64,000 bases of DNA. Source: CAYFHQ01 sp964342805. Lineage in GTDB: Bacteria; Bacillota; Clostridia; Peptostreptococcales; Acidaminobacteraceae. Where the stretch lies: contig CAYFHQ010000008.1 in the NCBI GenBank assembly GCA_964342805.1, forward strand, positions 1 to 64,000, given 5' to 3'. The translations under genes were made by a program, and so were the position numbers. Positions 8,028 through 16,634 of the stretch are shown here, one piece after another. The first letter of the stretch is position 1. Each line of letters opens with the position of its first letter. The notes under the pieces are model-generated. The model was not told the origin of the DNA. It worked only from the letters and a program-made list of their open reading frames with translations, and made no database searches.

Positions 8028-9011
8028 ATGAAGAAATTACTCGCATTATTATTGGCATTCACCTTGGTATTGGGTGGTAGCGCTTTTTCGTTCGCTGCAG
8101 AAAGTACCAGCGTTGTTACGGCAATGGACAAAGGCCAGTTCAAGTACACCATGAAGGAGTTCGAGGCCCTTCTCCCCTTCAAACTCAGCCCAGCCGACGC
8201 TGAAACCATTGAAAAGACTTTTATTGAAATCAACTATGCCTTCATGCTTGGTAAACTAGACAAGGCAGAAATCCTCCTGAAGGGCTACTACTCGGTAATC
8301 AAGAAATACTGGATGGCTGAAAATACCCTAAAGGTACTTCTACCTTTTGAAGACATGATGACTTTTGGTGGCAAACTCATGACACCAGAAGACAAGGAAG
8401 CCATTGAAAAGAAGTTTGCGTCCCTTGCCAAGCTACGTAAAGACGGCCAGATGGAGGACTACTTCAAGGTAATCAAGTCCATCCACACGGACTACTACAA
8501 GCTGATTGGTGACGCAGTGGGTGACACTCAAAACGAGCTACAACTGCTTCAGTACATTAAGGGTGCAGACAAGCTGACACCATCTGACTTGGTCAACTAC
8601 ACTTATGAGGACTACCTATACATCCTCCCCTTCACTTTGAAAGACAAGGACTTTGTAAAGGGTGAAAAAATCTTTAAGGCTATCATTGTCAAGCTGAAGG
8701 CCAACGACATGGATGCTGCCAAGAAGCTTACAAAGGACCTTCACGGGTTCATGGCTCCTTACTGGATTTCAGACGAAGCCCTAAAGACCATTGTTCCCCA
8801 TGAAAAATACACCAAGCAAGCCATTAAGTTCTTCACCCGTAAGAACCAGTTGGACCTGAACACAGTTTACAAGGCCATTGTAAAAGCTCAAAAAACTGCA
8901 GATTTCGACGCTTACTTCAAGGCCATCGACAAATACTACAAAACGTTTGGTGAGTCTATCCAAGAGTTCTATGACGATTACTTTGACGAAGTGGTATTCA
9001 TACGGTCATAA
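8028..9011 (+). CDS. Secreted protein made of two ~125-residue repeats, function unknown
   Basis: 327 residues with a classical signal peptide (KK, hydrophobic stretch, cleavage near FAA-ES at 22-25). The mature part is an internal tandem duplication. Residues ~39-164 align with ~190-315: YTMKEFEALLPFKL with YTYEDYLYILPFTL, YWMAENTLKVLLPFE with YWISDEALKTIVPHE, and the EDYFKVI with the DAYFKAI region. Both halves are helical and lysine-rich. I recognise no family. It has an AGAGGAG ribosome site, its own likely promoter and a strong terminator, so it is monocistronic. It may be an envelope or extracellular binding protein. Confidence 0.8.
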   Translation: MKKLLALLLAFTLVLGGSAFSFAAESTSVVTAMDKGQFKYTMKEFEALLPFKLSPADAETIEKTFIEINYAFMLGKLDKAEILLKGYYSVIKKYWMAENTLKVLLPFEDMMTFGGKLMTPEDKEAIEKKFASLAKLRKDGQMEDYFKVIKSIHTDYYKLIGDAVGDTQNELQLLQYIKGADKLTPSDLVNYTYEDYLYILPFTLKDKDFVKGEKIFKAIIVKLKANDMDAAKKLTKDLHGFMAPYWISDEALKTIVPHEKYTKQAIKFFTRKNQLDLNTVYKAIVKAQKTADFDAYFKAIDKYYKTFGESIQEFYDDYFDEVVFIRS

Positions 9012-9079
9012 GCAAGCATAAGCTGTTAAGTCTCTTGTTAAATGCCCCTTTAACCGGAACCACCTTAACACTTATATAA

Positions 9080-9122
9080 AGAATCCCCCCTCGCTTTTCC
9101 ACTTGAGCGAGGGGGGATTTTG
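9080..9122 (+). terminator. Strong intrinsic terminator
   Basis: The stem AATCCCCCCTCGCT with AGCGAGGGGGGATT is followed by TTT. It separates the secreted-protein gene from the convergent pseudouridine synthase gene. Confidence 0.85.
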
Positions 9123-9129
9123 ACTTTGT

Positions 9130-9867
9130 TTACTTTTGATTCTCCCTATAGGGGGAGACTTGCACCTGAACCCGGTCCAACTCTTCAGTTGTCAACTCCC
9201 GGGCTTGACCCTTGTCTAAGCTTTCATCCAAAATAAGACCACCCATGCTTACCCGCTTCAGGTAGGTGACCTCCTTGCCCACGGCTTGGAACATCCGTTT
9301 GACCTGGTGGAACTTGCCTTCCTGGATGGTGATCCGCACTTGACGTCCCTCCCCTTGGTCCAGGACTTCCAAGTATCCCGGCAGGGTTTCATAGCCATCG
9401 TCCAGGGTCAGGCCCTTGGCAAAGGCTTCAATATCCGCTGCCACCACCTCTTGGTCAATGATGGCGAAGTAGGTCTTGTCCACGTGCTTCTTGGGAGACA
9501 GGAGTCGGTGGCTCAGTTGGCCATCGTTTGTCAAAATGAGAAGGCCTTCTGTGTCGATATCCAGCCGCCCCACTGGAAAGGGCTCAAAGTGGAGCCATTC
9601 CTCCGGAAGAAGGTCAATGACCGTCTTGTGGTAGTTGTCTGTAGTGGCACTGATCACCCCAGCAGGTTTGTGGAGCATGATATACATATACTCCTGATAG
9701 CCAATGGTCTCTCCCCGGAACTGAATAAGGTCCTGGTCGGGGTCCACATGCTTGCCAGGGTCCTTTTCCACATGACCATTTATAGTTACGGCCCCCTTGC
9801 GGATAACCATCTTGAGTTCTTTTCGAGATCCAACACCCATGTTGGCCAGGTATTTGTCCAGTCGCAT
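9130..9867 (-). CDS. RsuA-family 16S rRNA pseudouridine synthase
   Basis: A 245-residue small-subunit-type pseudouridine synthase. An S4 RNA-binding domain spans residues 1-~48 (MRLDKYLANMGVGSRKEL). The catalytic domain has the RsuA signature GRLDIDTEGLLILTNDG, with catalytic D103. The family forms pseudouridine in 16S rRNA or, in relatives, 23S rRNA. The frame continues upstream to 9975, but the ATG at 9865-9867 has an ideal GGAGG five bases away and begins exactly at the conserved S4 domain. The RsmF-type methylase gene lies upstream on the same strand, forming an rRNA-modification pair. Confidence 0.9.
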   Translation of the reverse strand: MRLDKYLANMGVGSRKELKMVIRKGAVTINGHVEKDPGKHVDPDQDLIQFRGETIGYQEYMYIMLHKPAGVISATTDNYHKTVIDLLPEEWLHFEPFPVGRLDIDTEGLLILTNDGQLSHRLLSPKKHVDKTYFAIIDQEVVAADIEAFAKGLTLDDGYETLPGYLEVLDQGEGRQVRITIQEGKFHQVKRMFQAVGKEVTYLKRVSMGGLILDESLDKGQARELTTEELDRVQVQVSPYRENQK

Positions 9868-9971
9868 AGGTCCTCCTATTGTACCCGCCAGTTGGCAGGG
9901 AGCTGATTCTTGTACATGGTTCCTGTGGACTTGGCCCAGCCCAAAGGATATCCCTCCACACATACCAGGGT

Positions 9972-11201
9972 TCAACCCTTGTCTCCTGCCGTCATAAGGG
10001 TGTCCCCTTTCAGGTATTTCATAACCTCATGTTGGTCTATATTCAAGTCCAGTACCTGATTGACCTCCTCGGATTTTAGGCCCATGGAAAAGGCCTGGGA
10101 GGGTTCAAAGCGGTTCTTTTTTAAGGTGCCCAGTAGCCAGCCACTTCGTAGGACCCTGAGGCCGTCCATTTGAGGTGCCCCCTCCGGGAGCAAGTACAAC
10201 TGGTCCTTTAATTGAAGGAAGTGTCCTTGAAGAGGCCTGATCAGGTGGTCGTCCATAAAGGTCTTGAAGAGGGCCGGTGGCTGGTTGGCCTTGACTGTCT
10301 GGACCTGGCGTCCTTGGTCCTCCCCACTAACAAGAGACCCAACAAAGTGTCCCTCCCCTTGAAGACGGTGGGGCCAAATCCGTCCCCATCCATTACTTGT
10401 GTCAATGGCTGCCTCTGTGATAGGTGCCTGGACAAAGTGGGGACTTCTTTCCATAAAAGCCTGGAGGGCGTCCTCGTTTTCCAACCGATTATAGGTACAA
10501 GTCGAATAAACAATGCGTCCCAGACCAGCCACCAGGTCTCCTGCCGCGTCAAGGATGGTGTTTTGAATATCTCGACAAGACTGGGCGGCGTGGTCGTCAT
10601 AGGCCTGGATGGCCTTGGGGTCCTTTCGGAACATGCCTTCTCCAGAGCAGGGTGCGTCGATCACTATGGCGTCAAAGACATGCTTGATCTTGCTGGCAAT
10701 TTTTTTGGGGTCTTCACTGGAAACAATCATGTTCCTGACCCCTGCCAACTCCAGATTATGAAGTAGGGCCCGGGCCCGGGAGTTGCTGATATCATTGGCC
10801 AGTAACAAACCTTGGTTCCTTAGTCCCCCTGCAATCTGAGTGGACTTTCCCCCAGGGGCACCACAGAGGTCTGCCACCCACTCCCCAGGCTGGGCCTGGG
10901 TCACCGCCCCTGTAATCATGGCAGAAGGTTCTTGGATATAATAGAGTCCCGCCCGGTAGTAGGGGTGCTTGGACACGGGGGCGTCCTCAGGAACATAAAA
11001 GCCAGTGTCACACCAGGGGACCGGTTGCAGGTCAAAGGGAGATAGGGCCTTGAAGTCCTCCACAGAAATCTTGAGGGTGTTGACCCGTATACCCTTATGG
11101 GGCTTTTGCCCATAAGACGCAAAAAAGGCTTCCGCCTCGTCTCCCAGCATGGATTCCATCTGGGCCACAAACCCAGGTGGAAATTGATTGTATTTTTTCA
11201 T
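9972..11201 (-). CDS. RsmF/NOL1-NOP2-Sun family rRNA (cytosine-C5) methyltransferase
   Basis: 409 residues. The SAM-binding motif DLCGAPGGKS is at 111-120. The two-cysteine catalytic set is present: PCSGEGMF (184-191) and the nucleophile C235 in YSTCTYN. A C-terminal PUA-like domain of ~110 residues follows, as in RsmF. The enzyme would make 5-methylcytosine in rRNA. An upstream extension to 11285 is rejected because the ATG at 11199-11201 has GGAGGG at five bases and starts the family-typical sequence. About 100 bases separate it from the pseudouridine synthase gene downstream. Confidence 0.9.
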   Translation of the reverse strand: MKKYNQFPPGFVAQMESMLGDEAEAFFASYGQKPHKGIRVNTLKISVEDFKALSPFDLQPVPWCDTGFYVPEDAPVSKHPYYRAGLYYIQEPSAMITGAVTQAQPGEWVADLCGAPGGKSTQIAGGLRNQGLLLANDISNSRARALLHNLELAGVRNMIVSSEDPKKIASKIKHVFDAIVIDAPCSGEGMFRKDPKAIQAYDDHAAQSCRDIQNTILDAAGDLVAGLGRIVYSTCTYNRLENEDALQAFMERSPHFVQAPITEAAIDTSNGWGRIWPHRLQGEGHFVGSLVSGEDQGRQVQTVKANQPPALFKTFMDDHLIRPLQGHFLQLKDQLYLLPEGAPQMDGLRVLRSGWLLGTLKKNRFEPSQAFSMGLKSEEVNQVLDLNIDQHEVMKYLKGDTLMTAGDKG

Positions 11202-11377
11202 AAAACCCTCCGGTTTTTTCGTATGCAAATCGACGAAATTTCTTGGAATTTCGAGGGGTATCGTTTTCCTCGCTTGACATGACAAGCCAGCTTCGATACA
11301 GTGGTTTTGACCATATGACGCATTATATCACACATGTGTATAGTGCGCATTTTATTGAAAACCCCGGGACATTTTCC

Positions 11378-11389
11378 GTACCGCGGTAC
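11378..11389. promoter_or_regulatory. Perfect 12-bp palindrome upstream of the first aldolase gene
   Basis: GTACCGCGGTAC is a perfect palindrome centred about 47 bases before the first fba start codon, well placed for an operator. No equivalent occurs before the second aldolase gene. A 10-bp palindrome ACACATGTGT lies at 11330-11339. No regulator can be named. Confidence 0.3.
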
Positions 11390-11430
11390 ATATTCCGGCC
11401 ACTCACACGGGAATTTAAGGAGGAAGACTT

Positions 11431-12354
11431 ATGCCATTGGTATCAACAAAAGAAATGTTTAAAAAGGCATACGAAGGCGGCTACGCTATTGGCGCTTTCA
11501 ACATCAACAACATGGAAATCCTACAGGGAATTACTGACGCTGCTAAAGCTCAAAACTCTCCTGTTATCGTTCAGGTATCTTCTGGTGCTATGAAGTATGC
11601 CCGTCCAGCTTACCTGATGAAGATGATTGAAGCTGCAGTGGAAGACACTGGTGTTGAACTAGCTCTTCACCTTGACCACGGTGCTGACTTTGAACAGTGT
11701 AAGACAGCAATCGACCTTGGCTTTACATCTGTAATGATCGACGGTTCCCACCATAGTTTTGAAGAGAACATTGCTGTTACGAAAAAGGTTGTGGAATACG
11801 CCCATGCACGAGGCGTAGTTGTAGAAGCAGAACTGGGCCAACTTGCAGGCGTTGAAGACGACGTTAATGTAAGCGCAGAAGACGCAACTTACACTAACCC
11901 TGACCAGGCAAAAGAGTTCGTTGAGCGTACGGGTTGTGACTCCCTGGCAATTGCCATTGGTACATCCCACGGTGCCAACAAGTTTGAAGGCGAACCAAAC
12001 CTTGATTTCGAACGTCTAAAGAAGATCATGACCCTACTTCCTGGCTACCCACTGGTTCTACACGGTGCTTCCTCTGTTTATCCAGAAGCTGTTGCCCTGT
12101 GTAATGACAATGGCGGCCAGCTAAAGGGCGCAAGCGGTGTACCTGATGAAATGCTACGGGAAGCAAACCGTCTTGGCGTTTGCAAGATCAACGTAGATAC
12201 AGACCTGCGTATTGCCTTCACTGGTAACGTGCGTAAGGCCTTCAACGACGATCCAAAGAACTTTGATCCTCGTAAGTATCTTGGTCCAGCTCGGGAGTCT
12301 ATCCGTGAAGTTGTAGAACACAAGATCAAGCATGTTTTCGGTTCCGGCAAATAG
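11431..12354 (+). CDS. fba: Class II fructose-bisphosphate aldolase, copy 1
   Basis: The 307-residue zinc-dependent aldolase interconverts fructose-1,6-bisphosphate with DHAP and glyceraldehyde-3-phosphate in glycolysis and gluconeogenesis. The metal/substrate motifs ALHLDHG, EAELGQLAG, GTSHG, LHGASS and INVDTDLR are all present. The AAGGAGGAAGACTT ribosome site is strong. The gene is followed by a terminator and a second, closely related aldolase. The family includes tagatose-bisphosphate aldolases, so one paralog could prefer another sugar phosphate, but both look like standard fructose enzymes. Confidence 0.92.
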   Translation: MPLVSTKEMFKKAYEGGYAIGAFNINNMEILQGITDAAKAQNSPVIVQVSSGAMKYARPAYLMKMIEAAVEDTGVELALHLDHGADFEQCKTAIDLGFTSVMIDGSHHSFEENIAVTKKVVEYAHARGVVVEAELGQLAGVEDDVNVSAEDATYTNPDQAKEFVERTGCDSLAIAIGTSHGANKFEGEPNLDFERLKKIMTLLPGYPLVLHGASSVYPEAVALCNDNGGQLKGASGVPDEMLREANRLGVCKINVDTDLRIAFTGNVRKAFNDDPKNFDPRKYLGPARESIREVVEHKIKHVFGSGK

Positions 12355-12400
12355 GACTTGTTTACAAGCTTAACTAAAAAACCCATACATTCATGAACAA

Positions 12401-12446
12401 GCCGCCAGGGTTTCTCCTCTAAGGAGGGGCCTTGGTGGTTTTTCTT
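12401..12446 (+). terminator. Intrinsic terminator after the first fba
   Basis: An imperfect stem, GCCGCCAGGG with CCTTGGTGGT, encloses an inner CTCCT/AGGAG pair. It is followed by TTTTTCTTT. Confidence 0.75.
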
Positions 12447-12674
12447 TGCCCCATCCCATCTGCCACGTATTCCTCGCTACGAAGCCCCCTAGTTTTACCC
12501 TGATCCTAGCAATTCAGACGAGTCCATTTGCCGGGACAAAATCTTACCCGCTTCTCCTTACAATTTTGGAAAACTTATATTCGGGGGTTTATTTTTCTGT
12601 TAAACTGGACATGAATATAGGAGAGTGGCGTAGATGTACACCACAAGTCCGTATAGATAACTGGAGGGTAAACC
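12447..12674 (+). other. Non-coding spacer between the two aldolase genes
   Basis: With the terminator before it, this makes a 320-base gap without a convincing gene. An open frame entering fba2 from 12446 lacks a ribosome site and family sequence. The AT-rich stretch at about 12560-12620 probably carries the second aldolase promoter, but I cannot place -35 and -10 boxes confidently. Confidence 0.4.
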
Positions 12675-13604
12675 ATGCCATTGGTAACAACAAAAGAAAT
12701 GTTTAAAAAGGCCTATGAAGGCAAGTATGCGATTGGCGCATTTAATGTAAACAACATGGAGATCGTACAAGGTATTGTCGAAGCTGCCATGGACGCTAAA
12801 TCACCCCTGATCCTTCAAGTTTCTGCTGGTGCTCGCAAGTATGCCAAGCCAGAATACCTTAAGCACTTGGTTGCAGCTGCTGAAGAAGCAACAGGTATTG
12901 ATATTGCACTTCACCTGGACCACGGGGATAGTTTTGAAATTTGTAAGCAGTGTATTGATGATGGATTTACTTCTGTTATGATTGACGGGTCTGCCCTTTC
13001 CTTCGAAGACAACATTGCCTTGACCAAAAAAGTGGTTGAATATGCACATGCAAAAGGCGTTGTTGTTGAAGCAGAACTGGGAAAGCTTGCAGGCGTTGAA
13101 GACGACGTGAACGTTAGTGCAGAAGACGCTACATACACAGACCCCCAGCAAGCCGTTGAGTTTGTAGAGCGTACGGGTTGTGATTCCTTAGCCATTGCCA
13201 TTGGTACCTCCCACGGTGCATACAAGTTCCAGGGTGAGCCCAAGCTGGACTATGACCGCCTGAAGAAGATCACTGAACTCCTACCCAACTTCCCGCTGGT
13301 ACTTCACGGTGCTTCAACAGTTGTGCCTGAGTTCGTTGAGAAGTGTAACAAGTATGGCGGAAACATCCCAGGTGCCCAAGGTGTACCTGAGCCTATGCTA
13401 AGAGAAGCGGCTATGTATGGCGTTTGCAAGATCAACATCGACACTGACCTTCGTCTTGCCATGACAGCTGCCATCCGTGAGTTCCTCGTGGAGAACCCAT
13501 CGGAGTTCGACCCACGTAAATACCTGGGTAAGGGCCGTACAGCCATTAAAGACATGGTGTCCCACAAGATCGTTGACGTTTTGGGTAGTGCCAGCACCCT
13601 GTAA
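12675..13604 (+). CDS. fba: Class II fructose-bisphosphate aldolase, copy 2
   Basis: A 309-residue paralog of the preceding aldolase. The opening MPLVTTKEMFKKAYEGKYAI and all metal/substrate motifs (HLDHG, EAELGKLAG, GTSHG, LHGAST, INIDTDLR) are conserved. The ribosome site is GGAGGG. It is separated from copy 1 by a terminator and its own leader, so the copies are independently transcribed. Tandem placement suggests gene duplication. Differences cluster in the stretch before the last third and at the C-terminus, leaving room for different expression or kinetics. Confidence 0.92.
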   Translation: MPLVTTKEMFKKAYEGKYAIGAFNVNNMEIVQGIVEAAMDAKSPLILQVSAGARKYAKPEYLKHLVAAAEEATGIDIALHLDHGDSFEICKQCIDDGFTSVMIDGSALSFEDNIALTKKVVEYAHAKGVVVEAELGKLAGVEDDVNVSAEDATYTDPQQAVEFVERTGCDSLAIAIGTSHGAYKFQGEPKLDYDRLKKITELLPNFPLVLHGASTVVPEFVEKCNKYGGNIPGAQGVPEPMLREAAMYGVCKINIDTDLRLAMTAAIREFLVENPSEFDPRKYLGKGRTAIKDMVSHKIVDVLGSASTL

Positions 13605-13651
13605 ACCCATTATGTGGGACCAGGGCGCATCGAGGGCCTAATCAAAAAAAG

Positions 13652-13699
13652 AAAAAGAGCTAGATCTCCTGGTTGTCCGGGACGATCTAGCTCTTTGTT
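13652..13699. terminator. Bidirectional terminator between fba copy 2 and the cyclophilin gene
   Basis: A 13-base perfect stem, AAAGAGCTAGATC with GATCTAGCTCTTT, has T-rich flanks on both strands. The T-run is stronger leftward, for the cyclophilin transcript. Confidence 0.85.
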
Positions 13700-14221
13700 T
13701 TACATTTTTTCAGGTTCTGGGTAGTCCTCACCGAAAGTGTCTACAGTCATGGTAGCAATGCGCTGGTCTGCCACTGGGCGGTCACCCATCGCTGTCTTTG
13801 TTTCAGCAATCTCGTTTACCACGTCCATGCCTTCGACAATCTTGCCGAAGCCTGCATAAGAACCGTCCAGGTGGGGGCTGTTCTTGTGCATGATGAAGAA
13901 CTGGGACCCTGCCGAGTTTGGATTCTGAGCTCTTGCCATGGATAGGACACCTGGCTCATGCTTGAGCTGGTTGGTGAAGCCGTTGATGTTGAATTCACCC
14001 TTAATGCCGTAGCCTGGCCCCCCCATACCGGATCCCTCTGGGCAGCCGCCCTGGATCATGAAACCCTTGATGACACGGTGGAAAATCAGACCATCATAGT
14101 AGCCCTTTTTCACCAATGAAATAAAGTTATTTACTGTATTGGGAGCGATTTCTGGATACAGCTCCACCTTCATTTGCTTATCATTTTCCATTGTAATGGT
14201 TACAACCGGTTTATTTGCCAT
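13700..14221 (-). CDS. ppiB: Cyclophilin-type peptidyl-prolyl cis-trans isomerase
   Basis: This 173-residue cytosolic PPIase has no signal peptide. The catalytic-arginine motif FHRVIKGFMIQGG is at 47-59. GSQFFI and a tryptophan-less loop are typical of short bacterial PpiB. It accelerates prolyl isomerisation during protein folding. The frame extends to 14248, but the ATG at 14219-14221 has AGGAGG seven bases upstream. It is monocistronic, with a shared terminator. Confidence 0.92.
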   Translation of the reverse strand: MANKPVVTITMENDKQMKVELYPEIAPNTVNNFISLVKKGYYDGLIFHRVIKGFMIQGGCPEGSGMGGPGYGIKGEFNINGFTNQLKHEPGVLSMARAQNPNSAGSQFFIMHKNSPHLDGSYAGFGKIVEGMDVVNEIAETKTAMGDRPVADQRIATMTVDTFGEDYPEPEKM

Positions 14222-14429
14222 GTTTGGCCTCCTTTTTCTTTTGTGCACAACAAGTATAGCATGTTCCCCCGGGAATTTCTATTGGTGGAAGGACACATCA
14301 TGGTCACTATATACCCCAGAATCATAACGAGAAGTCGCGGTAAACATTGGGCCTTCCTCTAGGACCCAGGGCATGAGGGCCTTGTGCCCTTCTCTACATA
14401 ACATAGCGTTGCATGTTGCATGGTTTTAT

Positions 14430-16388
14430 CTACTTTCTTTTGCTGTTCTGCATGACATTGACTGCAAAGATCAAAACCAAAAGCAAGTAGATTCCCATGG
14501 CCATAGCGAACTGATAATCGGCATCCTCGGCCACCAGGTCCTCTTGGCCCATAAGTAACATTTCCACTTTACGAACAGGGTTGCGGTAAAACACAGCCCC
14601 ATAAGATTGACCATCTTCCCCATCATAATGGAAGAAAGTTGGCTCTATGGGATCTTCCAAGCCCCACTGGTGGTGGAGACTGGCAAGTCCCTGGTCCAGA
14701 ATACTGTGGTCTCTTTGGGACCGGTACTCGTAAGGAATACTGCTATATAAGACATACTGCTTTAATATACTATCAATCCGCAATTCAAAACGTTCATGAA
14801 GCTGGGCTTCCAACTTGTCTGCCCGCTCATAACTCAGGGTCACGTTTGACTGGACCACAATAAAACTCTCCAGGTCCTCAATCCAGTGGATATAGACCCG
14901 GTAGTGGCGGCCTCCTTCTTCAAAATCGTAAAATTGCTCCTCAGCATAAGGGCGTTTGAGCAAAACGTTGTAGCGCATATTGATTTGGTAGGCTCCCAGG
15001 TGGTCATCAAAAACTTTAACACCTCCTGGCAAGTAACTTCCAGCCTCTTCAACTCCAGCCCAGCGAACAACCCCTTCCATGGACTGGGCCTCCGCTCGCA
15101 GACGCCGATCAATGGCTTCATTTTTGAGTCGTTCCAGGTCCTGAACTGCCCGGTCTCTAGCAATCAAGAGTCGCTCCAGTTGTATGCTTTTATTGATCAT
15201 GTCTTCTTGCCACTGTTGGTACAGCGTAATATCAACCACCTGCTGACCCAGGGCTGTGGACAGGAGAACCGTCAACAGGAGGACAGACACATATCCATAA
15301 CCAAGACGGCGTATTTGCTGTATGAGGCCTGACTGGTCTGGGCTTTCTGCCAAGGGATCCACAAAGATAATAAAATTCTCATAGAGGGCAATCAAAATCC
15401 GGGTCAGGACCACAAACAAGAAGAGGGCCATGATCCGTACCGCCCACTTGATGGCTGTTGTTCCGTCCACCACATTGCCTTCTGGCATGGCCACTAGGAC
15501 ATACTTATCCAGGGCCTCCACATGTGTGAGAACCCCCAGCTGATACGCCCGCTCAGCAGGTTGGTTGGGTAAACGAAGATTGACCCGGCCAGCCCCTAAT
15601 TTCTGCAGGGCGACCGATACCTCCGCTTGGGACAACTCGTCAAATCCACTTATTTTTTCACCAATGATATTGTCATGATTGGTGTACTCCACAAACATAA
15701 ATCCATCCATTACATCCACAAAAGTGCCATTATGCATGCTCTGGAAGCGATCCAGTATATCGTTTTGCTCAATGGACATTTCAGCAAAGTAGTCTGCTGA
15801 CTCCTTCTCTACTGGTTCCAGGAGGATGATCATCCAGTCCAAGGGCTCATAATAACTGAAATAGGCAAAATGATCGACATTTCCATTGGGTGTTTTGCAG
15901 GCTATTCGGGCATAGGACTCCCCTTGTGTCCAGGCCTTGTTAAGGACCTCTTGGTTTTGATCATTGAAGAGGCAGGTGGACACGGTGATCTGACCGTAGG
16001 GGTAGAGCAACATGCCTTCCTTTTTCGAGTAAACCCCTAGGCCCTTGGTCGATCCCTGGTTGAGTTGGCCCATGAGGTCAATGGACTGGTCTCTTCTTTC
16101 GGCCGATTGGCCATACTTATTCAAGAGACCCTCAATGAGGGCGCCATACTCCCTGGCATCGTCCAACCATAGGTTTTCCAAGCTGTCTTTTAATAGGGAC
16201 ACAGACTCGTTATAGTCTTCTATAATGGCAACCACTTCGTCATTTTGGCTGACCATGTCCTCCATGGCCATGTCATAGTGGTAGCGGTCAATGGCCCGCT
16301 CGGTGAGGACGACAAAAACCATCAACAAGAGCAGGGTAAACAAAACGGGTATGTATAACCACTTACTTCGAAAAACTTGTATGTTCAA
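14430..16388 (-). CDS. Membrane protein with two extracytoplasmic sensor-like domains and no output domain
   Basis: 652 residues with four transmembrane segments at about 11-29, 314-342, 363-381 and 628-648. Two large extracytoplasmic regions result, 30-313 and 382-627. The first ends in a Cache-like YYEPLDWMIILLEP segment; the second begins with a long helical stretch. Only ~20 residues between helices 2 and 3, plus short ends, are cytosolic, so no kinase, HAMP, GGDEF or methyl-accepting domain is present. Translation starts at TTG (16386-16388) with a GGAGGAGGAG site and overlaps a small upstream ORF. It may signal through a partner. Function is unknown. Confidence 0.75.
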   Translation of the reverse strand: MNIQVFRSKWLYIPVLFTLLLLMVFVVLTERAIDRYHYDMAMEDMVSQNDEVVAIIEDYNESVSLLKDSLENLWLDDAREYGALIEGLLNKYGQSAERRDQSIDLMGQLNQGSTKGLGVYSKKEGMLLYPYGQITVSTCLFNDQNQEVLNKAWTQGESYARIACKTPNGNVDHFAYFSYYEPLDWMIILLEPVEKESADYFAEMSIEQNDILDRFQSMHNGTFVDVMDGFMFVEYTNHDNIIGEKISGFDELSQAEVSVALQKLGAGRVNLRLPNQPAERAYQLGVLTHVEALDKYVLVAMPEGNVVDGTTAIKWAVRIMALFLFVVLTRILIALYENFIIFVDPLAESPDQSGLIQQIRRLGYGYVSVLLLTVLLSTALGQQVVDITLYQQWQEDMINKSIQLERLLIARDRAVQDLERLKNEAIDRRLRAEAQSMEGVVRWAGVEEAGSYLPGGVKVFDDHLGAYQINMRYNVLLKRPYAEEQFYDFEEGGRHYRVYIHWIEDLESFIVVQSNVTLSYERADKLEAQLHERFELRIDSILKQYVLYSSIPYEYRSQRDHSILDQGLASLHHQWGLEDPIEPTFFHYDGEDGQSYGAVFYRNPVRKVEMLLMGQEDLVAEDADYQFAMAMGIYLLLVLIFAVNVMQNSKRK

Positions 16389-16489
16389 ACCGGCTCCTCC
16401 TCCACCCCTAAATCTTGGCTATTCAAATACAATTCGGTTTTGTCCATGGCAAATCCTGCTTGGGCTTGTGGATTCGGGTGAATAATCAT
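16385..16489 (-). CDS. Possible 34-aa small protein coupled to the sensor-like membrane protein
   Basis: An ATG at 16487-16489, with GAGGG eight bases upstream, opens a 34-codon frame. Its TGA overlaps the TTG start of the next gene by four bases (TTGA), the layout of translational coupling. The peptide is polar, with an acidic C-terminus ending EEEPV and no membrane segment. It could be a real small protein or only a leader that delivers ribosomes to the weak TTG start. No homolog is recognised. Confidence 0.4.
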   Translation of the reverse strand: MIIHPNPQAQAGFAMDKTELYLNSQDLGVEEEPV

Positions 16490-16565
16490 ACGCTTGGCCC
16501 TCTGGTCTGATATCCCAGGGATCTAAAAAGGTCCAGAGCGCTTTCTTTACACAAAAATACGCACA

Positions 16566-16600
16566 AAAGAACCTCCTGCCCATTTGGACAGGAGGTTCCC
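16566..16600 (-). terminator. Intrinsic terminator after engB
   Basis: A 10-base perfect stem, GAACCTCCTG with CAGGAGGTTC, is followed leftward by TTTTGTG. It ends the tig-to-engB block. Confidence 0.75.
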
Positions 16601-16634
16601 ATAAGCCAATGCTCGGATTGACCCTTGTTCAAGA

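Noticed and set aside
9868..9975. An N-terminal extension of the RsuA-family enzyme
   Set aside because: The ATG at 9867 has an ideal ribosome site and starts at the S4 domain. The upstream residues match no family.
12446..12706. An 86-codon plus-strand frame running into fba copy 2
   Set aside because: It lacks a ribosome site, overlaps the fba start in another frame and does not resemble a known protein.
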